A stretch of 21,073 bases of DNA, from IMG/VR virus record IMGVR_UViG_3300030098_006882, positions 1 to 21,073 of that record, one strand, 5' to 3'. The stretch comes from a virus. Under the pieces are notes generated by a model. It was not told the DNA's origin. It saw nothing but the letters and a program-made list of their open reading frames with translations, and did not search any database. Below, in pieces: positions 1 through 5,303 of this stretch. Each line of letters opens with the position of its first letter. Position 1 is the first letter of the stretch. A program made the position numbers and the translations under genes.

Positions 1-1
1 T

Positions 2-187
2 GGTGTTGTTTTAGAAATTATCCCTAGAGAGGATGAAGTTCCTGTTTTCATTAGAAGGTACAATTATGAACCAATGGCACTCATCTATTGGTGGTTTCCC
101 CACCCAATAGAAGGTGACGGGTATGAAGACGGTATTGATTATGAATACTTAGAGCGTTTACAAAAAATAAAAACTAATCTTTCATAG
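2..187 (+). CDS. C-terminal end of an unidentified protein (5' truncated)
   Basis: An open frame runs in from the left edge and ends at a TAG at 185-187, giving the last 61 residues of a protein. The visible part is mixed acidic and aromatic, with a YWWFPHP stretch near the middle and an acidic GDGYEDGIDYEY segment close to the end. I do not recognise the family. Its 3' end overlaps the last codons of the minus-strand gene that ends at 174, so the two are convergent and tail-to-tail. The reading is supported only by an uninterrupted frame with plausible composition, so confidence is moderate. Confidence 0.5.
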   Translation, partial: GVVLEIIPREDEVPVFIRRYNYEPMALIYWWFPHPIEGDGYEDGIDYEYLERLQKIKTNLS

Positions 188-455
188 CTAATTCAGCACG
201 AAGTTTATCTTCCATGTATTTTTGTTTCATGGTTTGTAATCCTTCGTCAATCTTATCAAGAGCTTTTTCAAGCTTTTCTTGGTTCTCTTCAGCCAATTCT
301 TTATTTTTCTTTACTACCTCAACAACATTTTTATTTAGGTCATCATAACGAGACTGAAAGTTCCCTTTCATTGTGTGATTGCTGATTAGCAAAGATAATG
401 TCCACATACCAAGTATGCCATATTCAACTAAACCGTTTAATCCTCCAGCGTCCAT
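174..455 (-). CDS. small membrane-anchored coiled-coil protein (holin-like architecture, unproven)
   Basis: A 93-residue protein. Residues about 5-25 form one hydrophobic segment (GILGMWTLSLLI). The rest, about 33-85, is a charged Lys/Glu-rich helix with heptad-like spacing that should form a coiled coil. A short N-terminal membrane helix followed by a cytoplasmic coiled coil is the layout of several small phage holin or holin-accessory families, but no diagnostic motif is visible, so lysis is only a guess. The start is well fixed: AGGAGG lies 8 bases upstream of the ATG at 455, and an out-of-frame ATG sits 4 bases closer to it. A T4-type late-promoter octamer lies about 65 bases upstream on the same strand, which would suit a late gene. 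Confidence 0.75.
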   Translation of the reverse strand: MDAGGLNGLVEYGILGMWTLSLLISNHTMKGNFQSRYDDLNKNVVEVVKKNKELAEENQEKLEKALDKIDEGLQTMKQKYMEDKLRAELAMKD

Positions 456-462
456 TCATAAT

Positions 463-469
463 CCCTCCT
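463..469 (-). promoter_or_regulatory. strong Shine-Dalgarno for the coiled-coil membrane gene
   Basis: The minus strand reads AGGAGGG here. Two ATGs follow, about 3-4 and 8 bases after it. The farther one at 455 has the better spacing and opens the 93-codon frame; the nearer one is in another frame and stops early. Confidence 0.75.
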
Positions 470-519
470 ATGTAAAAACGAACAAAGTAATTAGTTTTGT
501 ACTCTTGATATAAACTAGT

Positions 520-527
520 TATTTATA
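520..527 (-). promoter_or_regulatory. T4-type late promoter octamer TATAAATA
   Basis: The minus strand reads TATAAATA exactly, the -10 sequence of T4 late promoters recognised by the gp55 sigma-like factor with gp33 and gp45. It points toward the membrane/coiled-coil gene starting at 455. Transcription would begin about 5-6 bases downstream, leaving a leader of roughly 55-60 bases. The octamer also overlaps the first base of the divergent gene at 527. An AT-rich 21-kb window holds a few such octamers by chance; its position in one of the rare intergenic gaps is what supports it. Confidence 0.5.
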
Positions 528-1312
528 TGAGAATTACTACAAAAATCACTTCATTATTACTTATTTTTGCTTTTTTAGCGAGCACGCCAGCAGTTGTGTT
601 GGGATCGCAGGGTCAATTGCTTCAAGCTGAACCAAGTAAAGTTGCAATGCAAGCAATCGGACTTGCAAAACATTATTACGCTCAGGGTAAATTTGAAAAA
701 GCTGCTGAATTGTTTATGGAAGCATACAAATTAGATGCTCGTGTTGAGTTTATGTTTAATGCTGCTAGGGCATACCAAAGAGCAATTAAGCTGACAAAAG
801 CAAAAGAGTTATTTAATCGCTGTGTTAAGACAAAGGGAGCTTCAGCCGTTGTAAAACAAAAAGCTTCAATTTATCTTCGTGAAATCCAGAATATGGAAAG
901 AGCTTTATCTAAAGCAAAAAATGAGGGTAAAAAGAAAGCAGTTAAAGTTGTGGTAAAGCCGAAGCCCAAACCAAAAAAGAAAGTTGTTCTCCCTAAAGGT
1001 GATTGGAAGCAAACCAGCGGTGCTATTTCTTTAGCCGGTGCTGCTTTGGCAGGTATTGCTGGTGGTTGGTTGTTAATTACTTCTTATGAGTTGTCTAAAA
1101 ATGCTGATGATAAGGCTGCTGATCTCGATATTAGTTTTGATGATTATCAGCAGGACAAAGATAAAGCTGAAATGTACAATATCCTTGGTTGGTCCTTGTC
1201 AGGTGTTGCTGTGGCTGGTGCAGTATTTGGTTTTTGGGGTTTATCCTCAAGCAATTCTAAGGTCAGTCTCGCACCAACTGGAAATGGTGCAACTCTTATG
1301 GTGAGATTTTAA
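527..1312 (+). CDS. exported TPR protein with two C-terminal membrane helices, Myxococcota-like
   Basis: A 261-residue protein. Residues 1-27 are a clear signal sequence (basic start, then LLLIFAFLA, a likely cleavage after VLG). Residues about 38-115 form helical tetratricopeptide-type repeats (AKHYYAQGKFEKAAELF, then FNAARAYQRA). A Lys/Pro-rich spacer at about 130-155 (KPKPKPKKK) leads to two hydrophobic segments near 163-185 and 215-237. The chain ends in LAPTGNGATLMVRF. This order (TPR, basic spacer, two membrane helices, a SLAPT-G-G-A tail) is one I associate with secreted proteins of Myxococcota and related predatory bacteria, so it may be a host-derived cargo gene. No Shine-Dalgarno precedes the ATG, but the signal peptide begins right there. 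It is followed by a lipoprotein gene only one base after its stop codon. Confidence 0.85.
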   Translation: MRITTKITSLLLIFAFLASTPAVVLGSQGQLLQAEPSKVAMQAIGLAKHYYAQGKFEKAAELFMEAYKLDARVEFMFNAARAYQRAIKLTKAKELFNRCVKTKGASAVVKQKASIYLREIQNMERALSKAKNEGKKKAVKVVVKPKPKPKKKVVLPKGDWKQTSGAISLAGAALAGIAGGWLLITSYELSKNADDKAADLDISFDDYQQDKDKAEMYNILGWSLSGVAVAGAVFGFWGLSSSNSKVSLAPTGNGATLMVRF

Positions 1313-1313
1313 T

Positions 1314-1931
1314 ATGAAAAACATAATAATTTTATTTTTTATCCTGTTCGCAGGTTGTGTAGACCGTCCTTACGATGAAGCTTACTTTATTGGTGAAGGC
1401 GAGGATGTTATTGAACCCGAAGAGGATATCACTGAACCAGAAGAAGAGATTGAAGAGGACGTTATAGAAGACACATACGAGCCTGAAGAGGATGTCGTAG
1501 AAGATGTTATTGAACCAGAAGAAGATATTGAACGGGACACTGCTTGGGATTTTGATGCTGTAGAAGAGGATATTGTTTCAGTTGACGCAGATGATGAGGA
1601 TACTTGGATTGACACTTTTATTCCAGAGGACACTTGGCAACCAGAAGACACATACGTTCCACAAGATACTTGGACACCCCCGCAGGACACTTGGACGCCA
1701 CCACAAGACACCTATGTTCCACCCAAGGACACATATCAGCCTCCACAGGACACCAACAAACCAGAGGATACAAAGCCGCAATTAGGACCGGGAGAGTGTC
1801 CAAAGGATTGTAAAACTTGGTATGATGGTTGTAACACCTGTCAATGCAATGATGGTAAGATTGGCGGTTGCACTAAGATGTTCTGTCCAACTCCGAAACA
1901 ACCTTACTGCAAGAAGTTGCACGGAACTTAG
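1314..1931 (+). CDS. acidic DT-repeat lipoprotein with pacifastin-like cysteine motif
   Basis: A 205-residue protein with a lipoprotein signal: hydrophobic start and lipobox LFAGC, so Cys15 would be lipidated. Residues about 25-90 are almost entirely Glu/Asp with Val, Ile and Pro (repeats such as EPEEDI). Residues about 100-150 are tandem units of the type P-Q-D-T-W/Y-x-P. A cysteine-rich end (about 160-200) reads CNTCQCNDGKIGGCTKMFC, which fits the pacifastin pattern C-N-x-C-x-C-x2-G-x4-C-T-x3-C, with another Cys 10 residues before CN. Pacifastins inhibit serine proteases in arthropods; similar cysteine patterns also occur in bacterial lipoproteins. Asp-Thr-Pro repeat lipoproteins are common in Myxococcota/Bradymonadota. 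GGTGAG 8 bases upstream sets the start. Inhibitor function is inference. Confidence 0.85.
   Translation: MKNIIILFFILFAGCVDRPYDEAYFIGEGEDVIEPEEDITEPEEEIEEDVIEDTYEPEEDVVEDVIEPEEDIERDTAWDFDAVEEDIVSVDADDEDTWIDTFIPEDTWQPEDTYVPQDTWTPPQDTWTPPQDTYVPPKDTYQPPQDTNKPEDTKPQLGPGECPKDCKTWYDGCNTCQCNDGKIGGCTKMFCPTPKQPYCKKLHGT
1615..1780 (+). repeat. imperfect tandem repeats encoding P-Q-D-T-W/Y-x-P units
   Basis: Within the lipoprotein gene the DNA repeats in units of about 18-21 bases built around gacacttgg/gacacatat and ccaccacaag. The clearest are two near-identical units around 1665-1710 (both encoding PQDTWTP). The repeat probably expands and contracts by slippage and encodes an extended spacer that holds the cysteine-rich end away from the membrane. 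Confidence 0.7.
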
Positions 1932-2284
1932 CCTTTCCAAAAGACTTGGATACCAACAAGTGTAAACGCTAATAGCGAGCTTACAATATTTTTTGGAGTA
2001 AGTGCGGATTCCCCCATAAGGAACCAAGTTAAGAGTGGGAAACAGATATAGGACAATCCAAAACTCAGTAGTCTTGATGCCCAGACAGTGCCAAGCGCCT
2101 CATAGGACCATTTTGATCCCCACCAGAAAGTGAGTGATACTGGGAATGACCAAATTAAAGAAGTTATAACTGGCTTATCTTTCCACCAATCCCAAACAAA
2201 CTGAGAATTATTAAGAAACCAAGCAAATATCTGACCCAAGATAAGCATTAAAGAACCAACAAGGATGAGTGTTGTTTTTGACAT
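1928..2284 (-). CDS. conserved phage membrane protein, about four helices
   Basis: A 118-residue, very hydrophobic protein. Membrane segments can be placed at about 5-25, 40-58, 68-88 and 97-116, separated by short polar turns (NNSQFVWDWWKDKP, then WGSKWSYEALG). I recognise the general pattern (N-S-Q-F-x-W-x-W-x-K-x-x-P, then a G-T-x-W-A-x-R turn, ending VGIQVFWKG) from marine phage genomes, but no function is known to me. It is the last gene of a three-gene minus-strand operon. Its ATG overlaps the stop of the preceding gene by one base (TAATG), suggesting coupled translation. Its own stop shares three bases with the stop of the convergent lipoprotein gene. Confidence 0.85.
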   Translation of the reverse strand: MSKTTLILVGSLMLILGQIFAWFLNNSQFVWDWWKDKPVITSLIWSFPVSLTFWWGSKWSYEALGTVWASRLLSFGLSYICFPLLTWFLMGESALTPKNIVSSLLAFTLVGIQVFWKG

Positions 2285-2907
2285 TATTTTTTCTTATTTA
2301 ATCGTTTTGTTTTTTCTTTTGATGCTTCTTTTCTTTGTGTGGCATAATCAAATGCAGTTTTCAATCGCTTTTTTGTTTTAGGGTCTTTTGCATTTTGATA
2401 AGCTGCACGAACCCTTTGATGGATTAGATTAATAATCTGAGACTGTCTTTTGTGAGATTTTGCTTTAAAACTTTTTTTAGCAAGTGTTCTTCTAATATCG
2501 GCAGCAGTTCTGAATTTAACTGACACTGTGTCTTTAGGATTTTCATCAGTATAAAGGCGTCTACTTGAGCCTTTTGGTTTCTTGCCAGTTCCAACTTTGG
2601 GATCACGCTTCTTTTCTTCCAAAAACCCACCATTAACTGTGCCTGCATAACCAATGTAAGCAATTTTTGCTTTTATTTTTGGAAAATCTTTTGGGTTTTT
2701 GAACCCCGGTGAGTAAAAATTAGATTCGTTCTTTTTACCACGGTAGCAATCTTTGATGTCCTGTGATTTACAACTTGCTTTTTGTGTGAAGCCCATTTTT
2801 TTACAAGGTGTTCTTTTACAATACGCTGGAGTTGCTCCTCGTTTGTCTTTCTTTTCGTTAATGTTTTCTTTATTATATGATTTTTTTTCTACAATAATGC
2901 GGATCAT
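2284..2907 (-). CDS. conserved basic Cys-motif protein of marine phages, function unknown
   Basis: A 207-residue, strongly basic protein. Near the N-terminus four cysteines (30, 35, 46, 54) lie in the segment YCKRTPCKKMGF ... KASCK ... DCYRGKK, a possible small metal-binding knuckle. The second half contains RRLYTDENPKDTVSVKF, then SHKRQSQIINLIHQRVRAAY and a Lys-rich tail. I have seen this pairing of a K-K-M-G-F cysteine motif with a basic helical tail in marine phage and giant-virus proteins of unknown role. It could bind nucleic acid or sit in the virion. The N-terminus reads MIRIIVEKKS, so an I-V-E site lies close to the start, like other short N-termini here. No clear Shine-Dalgarno; it begins 12 bases after the stop of the zinc-ribbon gene, so they are probably co-transcribed. 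Confidence 0.85.
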   Translation of the reverse strand: MIRIIVEKKSYNKENINEKKDKRGATPAYCKRTPCKKMGFTQKASCKSQDIKDCYRGKKNESNFYSPGFKNPKDFPKIKAKIAYIGYAGTVNGGFLEEKKRDPKVGTGKKPKGSSRRLYTDENPKDTVSVKFRTAADIRRTLAKKSFKAKSHKRQSQIINLIHQRVRAAYQNAKDPKTKKRLKTAFDYATQRKEASKEKTKRLNKKK

Positions 2908-2919
2908 ATAATAAGTAGT

Positions 2920-3159
2920 CTAAGAATTCTTACTTTTTTCCCAACAAGAGGGGCAAACAAGGGCTTTTGTTTCACCTTCTGCAACAACCATCCAGTTCAT
3001 TGCCATATCTCTACTCTTTTTATTAAAAACCTTATTACATAAAGAGCAGTTGTCTGGTAAGAATATATTACTTATTTTATTTTGAAGTTCTTTTTCAGCT
3101 TGCTTTTCATCTTTTAAAGACTTCTTTCTTTTAATCTTTCTTTTCAAGTTATTACTCAT
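2920..3159 (-). CDS. small zinc-ribbon-like protein
   Basis: A 79-residue protein. The first 30 residues are very basic and helical (KRKIKRKKSLKDEKQ). Residues 38-72 hold two CxxC pairs: CSLC at 38-41 and CPSC at 69-72, with NWMVVAEGETKAL between them, as in a treble-clef or zinc-ribbon fold of about 35 residues. Such small zinc ribbons often bind nucleic acid or RNA polymerase, so a regulatory role is possible but not shown. It is the first gene of a minus-strand operon. Upstream on the same strand lie AATAAATA (about 37 bases away) and TATAAAAT (about 17 bases away), either of which could serve as a promoter. Confidence 0.8.
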   Translation of the reverse strand: MSNNLKRKIKRKKSLKDEKQAEKELQNKISNIFLPDNCSLCNKVFNKKSRDMAMNWMVVAEGETKALVCPSCWEKSKNS

Positions 3160-3195
3160 AAATTAATCGTAGCATATTTTATAGTTGGTGTTAAC

Positions 3196-3203
3196 TATTT
3201 ATT
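3196..3203 (-). promoter_or_regulatory. possible late promoter octamer AATAAATA
   Basis: The minus strand reads AATAAATA about 37 bases before the ATG of the zinc-ribbon gene. It matches TATAAATA at 7 of 8 positions, and cyanophage relatives of T4 are described with a relaxed NATAAATA form. A nearby TATAAAAT at 3183-3176 on the same strand is a competing sigma70-like -10 element. Both are weak evidence in AT-rich DNA. Confidence 0.3.
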
Positions 3204-3221
3204 TTTAGTTGAGGTAACATA

Positions 3222-3575
3222 ATGAAAGTACGTTTTATTATTAAAGAGCAAGAAGTCCCACCACCAGATTCCGTAAAAACAGATGCACAATTAGTGTCTT
3301 CTATACAAAACATGTTGCTTAATTTAGAGGGTGCTCAACTAGCTGCTTTAGAACAATATGCCATGGCGCTTAATAGCGCATCTTTAGAAGAAAAAAAGAA
3401 AAAAATGACAAAATCTGATGTCAAAAAGCGTGAAAAAATTGTTAAAGGTATGAAAGGCTCAAAAAAAGACTTTGAAAAGCGCTATGGTGAAGATGCAGAA
3501 GATGTAATGTATGCCACTGCCACCAAAATGGCAATGAATGCCACCAAAATGGCAATGAAAAAGAAGAAAAAATGA
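3222..3575 (+). CDS. small phage protein with RYG...MYATATKMA signature, probable virion protein
   Basis: A 117-residue protein. It begins MKVRFIIKEQEVPPP, then a helical segment at about 20-60, a Lys-rich stretch (EEKKKKMTKSDVKKREK), and the sequence FEKRYGEDAEDVMYATATKMA near the end (84-104). The pattern F-x-x-R-Y-G ... V-M-Y-A-T-A-T-K is one I know as a recurrent tail motif in proteins of marine T4-like phages; its function is unknown to me. The I-K-E-Q near the start resembles a prohead-protease site, so the product may be packaged and cleaved. GAGG with 7-base spacing precedes the ATG. The stop overlaps the next start (ATGA), so it is coupled to the kinase-like gene. The C-terminal heptad ATKMAMN/K is duplicated by a 21-base tandem repeat. 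Confidence 0.85.
   Translation: MKVRFIIKEQEVPPPDSVKTDAQLVSSIQNMLLNLEGAQLAALEQYAMALNSASLEEKKKKMTKSDVKKREKIVKGMKGSKKDFEKRYGEDAEDVMYATATKMAMNATKMAMKKKKK
3518..3559 (+). repeat. perfect 21-base tandem duplication
   Basis: Two identical 21-base copies lie head to tail at 3518-3538 and 3539-3559 (each starting TGCCACCAAAATGG). They encode two successive A-T-K-M-A-M heptads at the C-terminus of the signature protein. The perfect identity suggests a recent slippage event. Confidence 0.85.
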
Positions 3576-4516
3576 AATTAATCCTTGAAAATTGGCGAAA
3601 ATTTGTTAATGAACAGGACGATGCAACTGTTCCAGCCAAACCAGACGCTAAAAAAGCATTTCACGATGCTGAAACAACTAAGTTGGGTCAGAAAAAACAA
3701 GATGACCCACAAAAATTAGAGCCTATTGAGCTTAATACAACGATTCAAAAAGAAAACGCAAACAAAATTTTTCTATATTACTTGGATGAAAAGAACGTCA
3801 GAGATATTTTTCAGTTAAGCTCACTTCCAAAGGACGGTCAATTTAATAAAATGTTTGAAGAACCTGCTAAGGTCAAAAGATTTATTGATCATATGGTTGC
3901 TGCAAATGATATTTTAGGCAAAAATAAGATTGTAGAATTTTTAGGAGCAGGTTCATTTGGTTTTGTTGTGTTGTTAGACAACAATCACGCTCTTAAGATT
4001 TACAGTGGGTCGTTTGATCCGCTTGCAACTGACGATGTAATTGATCCAGATGCTAAAACTGACAGAGAAAGATACCAAAAATCTCAAGAAAAGGCGTTTG
4101 GTGGCAAGGGTGATGTTGCCGACTTGCACATTTATGACGAGGGTGAGCTAAAATTACCCACTGATCGCACTTGGTACTATGCTGAAATGCCTGAATTAAT
4201 AAAATTAAGTTCACATATGCGCTTTGTACACAAAGATAAGGATATGGTTAAGGTTACAACCGACTTAGATATGGAAATTACTAAATTAAAATACATTGCT
4301 AAGGATGATGTTGACAATAAAACTGAAAGTGACATTGATACTGTCGTACAAGACCAAAAAATCGTGCTTATGGATAAGAAATTTGCAAAAAATCTATTAG
4401 ATCAGTTGAGAAATATGCTAAAAACAAAAAGTTTTGAGCAAATTGAGGATGTTAGAGGGGCAAATATTGGGATTATGCGAGGAAAAGAGGACATCCCAGT
4501 GATTTTTGACTACTAA
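3572..4516 (+). CDS. protein-kinase-like protein with capsid-targeting-like N-terminus
   Basis: A 314-residue protein with kinase landmarks in order. They are a glycine-rich loop GAGSFGFVV at 125-133, the ATP-anchoring lysine in ALK (Lys142), and a hinge-like YYAEMPEL at 202-209. Next comes a catalytic-loop match DVRGAN at 293-298, where D293 and N298 have the D-x4-N spacing of kinases. Last is FDY at 312-314, in the place of DFG, with Asp313 as the Mg ligand. The chain ends immediately after that, so activation segment and most of the C-lobe are absent. About 150 residues between Lys142 and the catalytic loop include an unusual charged insert (about 150-190). The N-terminus MKLILENWRKFVNEQ resembles T4 capsid-targeting sequences, so it may be a packaged internal protein. 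It is coupled by ATGA to the gene before it. Kinase activity is unproven. Confidence 0.85.
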   Translation: MKLILENWRKFVNEQDDATVPAKPDAKKAFHDAETTKLGQKKQDDPQKLEPIELNTTIQKENANKIFLYYLDEKNVRDIFQLSSLPKDGQFNKMFEEPAKVKRFIDHMVAANDILGKNKIVEFLGAGSFGFVVLLDNNHALKIYSGSFDPLATDDVIDPDAKTDRERYQKSQEKAFGGKGDVADLHIYDEGELKLPTDRTWYYAEMPELIKLSSHMRFVHKDKDMVKVTTDLDMEITKLKYIAKDDVDNKTESDIDTVVQDQKIVLMDKKFAKNLLDQLRNMLKTKSFEQIEDVRGANIGIMRGKEDIPVIFDY

Positions 4517-4750
4517 ATGAAAAAAATATTAGTAATTTTTACAATTTTATTTATTTCAACGCCAGTTTTTGCAAAATCTAAGGCAAAATTCTATGATTTC
4601 AGCGATCAACTCATTGATGGTACAATAAAAAAGCCATCAACCATATACATGGAAGCAAGAACTCGTGCAAAGTTCGCAAAATTGCTTAAATTAAAGAAAT
4701 CTTTCATTCCAAGACTGCTTATGACTGGTAGAGAGTCACTTTTAAAGTAA
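4517..4750 (+). CDS. small exported protein with conserved YDF...IKKPS...RLLMTGRE pattern
   Basis: A 77-residue protein. Residues 1-19 are a textbook signal peptide (MKK, hydrophobic ILVIFTILFIS, cleavage after VFA). The mature part is short and basic: KFYDFSDQLIDGTIKKPS, then ARTRAKFAKLLKLKKSF. I recall similar small exported proteins (F-Y-D-F ... D-G-x-I-K-K-P ... R-A-K-F-x-x-L-L-x-L-K-K-S-F) in deltaproteobacteria-like genomes, but the memory is not specific and the function is unknown. The ATG directly follows the TAA of the kinase-like gene with no gap and no obvious Shine-Dalgarno, so translation is likely coupled. It converges on a small minus-strand gene 7 bases away. Confidence 0.8.
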   Translation: MKKILVIFTILFISTPVFAKSKAKFYDFSDQLIDGTIKKPSTIYMEARTRAKFAKLLKLKKSFIPRLLMTGRESLLK

Positions 4751-4757
4751 AATACTG

Positions 4758-5054
4758 TCAATGAACAGTTAAACTAACGTATTGCGATAAAAACTCTTCT
4801 ATTTCTACACTTTTATCTATATTTTCTTTGACTTGGTGCATTAATAACAGACACTCAGCAGTATTTAGATTTTCATAATGCTCATCCAATATCTCTGTTA
4901 GCACATCAATCGTGTCTAAAACATTATCGGTATATGCCACTAAAGCATCAAAGGTTTCATCATCAAAATGTTGGTTGTCAGACAATAAAGCTCGTGCTCT
5001 ATTGCGGCAAGCCATTGCTATTGCGGCAACTTTTACTATATCGGATAATTCCAT
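4758..5054 (-). CDS. small all-helical protein, function unknown
   Basis: A 98-residue acidic protein predicted to be almost wholly helical: VKVAAIAMACRNRARALL, then DDETFDALVAYTDNVLDTI and HYENLNTAECLLLMHQVKEN. I recognise no motif or family. It begins 12 bases after the stop of the upstream minus-strand gene, so the two probably form an operon. No good Shine-Dalgarno is visible. A TATAAT lies 7 bases before the start, too close for a normal leader. Confidence 0.65.
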   Translation of the reverse strand: MELSDIVKVAAIAMACRNRARALLSDNQHFDDETFDALVAYTDNVLDTIDVLTEILDEHYENLNTAECLLLMHQVKENIDKSVEIEEFLSQYVSLTVH

Positions 5055-5066
5055 AAGGACATTATA

Positions 5067-5276
5067 CTATTTTTTGTTTACTTTTTGAAATAAAAACATA
5101 AAATTTTGCTTTTTTTGTAATTTTGTGTTTTGTTCTTCGCTAATTTTATATGTTTGTTCAAATTTGTTAAAAAAACTGTTGTCTGTGGATACTTTTGCCT
5201 GTTTCATAGACGCACTTGAGTAAAGAGCCGGTACTAAAACCGCGATTGCAGCAAAAATAACTAAAAAATTCTTCAA
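5067..5276 (-). CDS. small exported or membrane-anchored basic protein, TTG start
   Basis: A 69-residue protein. Residues 1-23 form a signal peptide or membrane anchor (KNFLVIFAAIAVLVPALYSS). The remainder is polar and basic, rich in Lys, Gln and Asn (EEQNTKLQKKQNF). The start is TTG, supported by a good Shine-Dalgarno-like GAGAGGTGAG about 6-7 bases upstream and by the hydrophobic segment beginning right after it. A TATAAATA late-promoter octamer lies about 18 bases upstream on the same strand, leaving a very short leader. The family is unknown; size and layout would suit a small lysis-related or superinfection protein, but nothing specific shows that. Confidence 0.65.
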   Translation of the reverse strand: MKNFLVIFAAIAVLVPALYSSASMKQAKVSTDNSFFNKFEQTYKISEEQNTKLQKKQNFMFLFQKVNKK

Positions 5277-5293
5277 AACTTCTCACCTCTCTG

Positions 5294-5301
5294 TATTTAT
5301 A
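5294..5301 (-). promoter_or_regulatory. T4-type late promoter octamer TATAAATA
   Basis: The minus strand reads TATAAATA exactly, followed by a purine-rich ribosome-binding site and the TTG start at 5276. This gives a compact promoter, leader and start unit of about 25 bases, much like T4 late genes. It lies in the 27-base gap between two divergent genes. Confidence 0.55.
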
Positions 5302-5303
5302 AT

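Noticed and set aside
1382-1711. Open minus-strand frame opposite the lipoprotein gene, Ser/Val-rich
   Set aside because: It is the shadow of the acidic repeat region (Glu and Asp codons read backwards give Ser and Val/Ile); no ribosome-binding site and biased composition.
1615-1780. Short regular repeats that could be taken for a CRISPR array
   Set aside because: The units are in frame with a coding repeat, vary in sequence, and have no constant-length spacers.
4751-4775. Possible terminator hairpin between convergent genes (ACTGT ... ACAGT)
   Set aside because: The stem is only five base pairs and no T-run follows, so it is too weak to call.
5298-5303. TATAAT directly before the ATG of the serine protease gene
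   Set aside because: It abuts the start codon, so a transcript from it could not include the ATG; more likely it overlaps the opposing TATAAATA element by chance.
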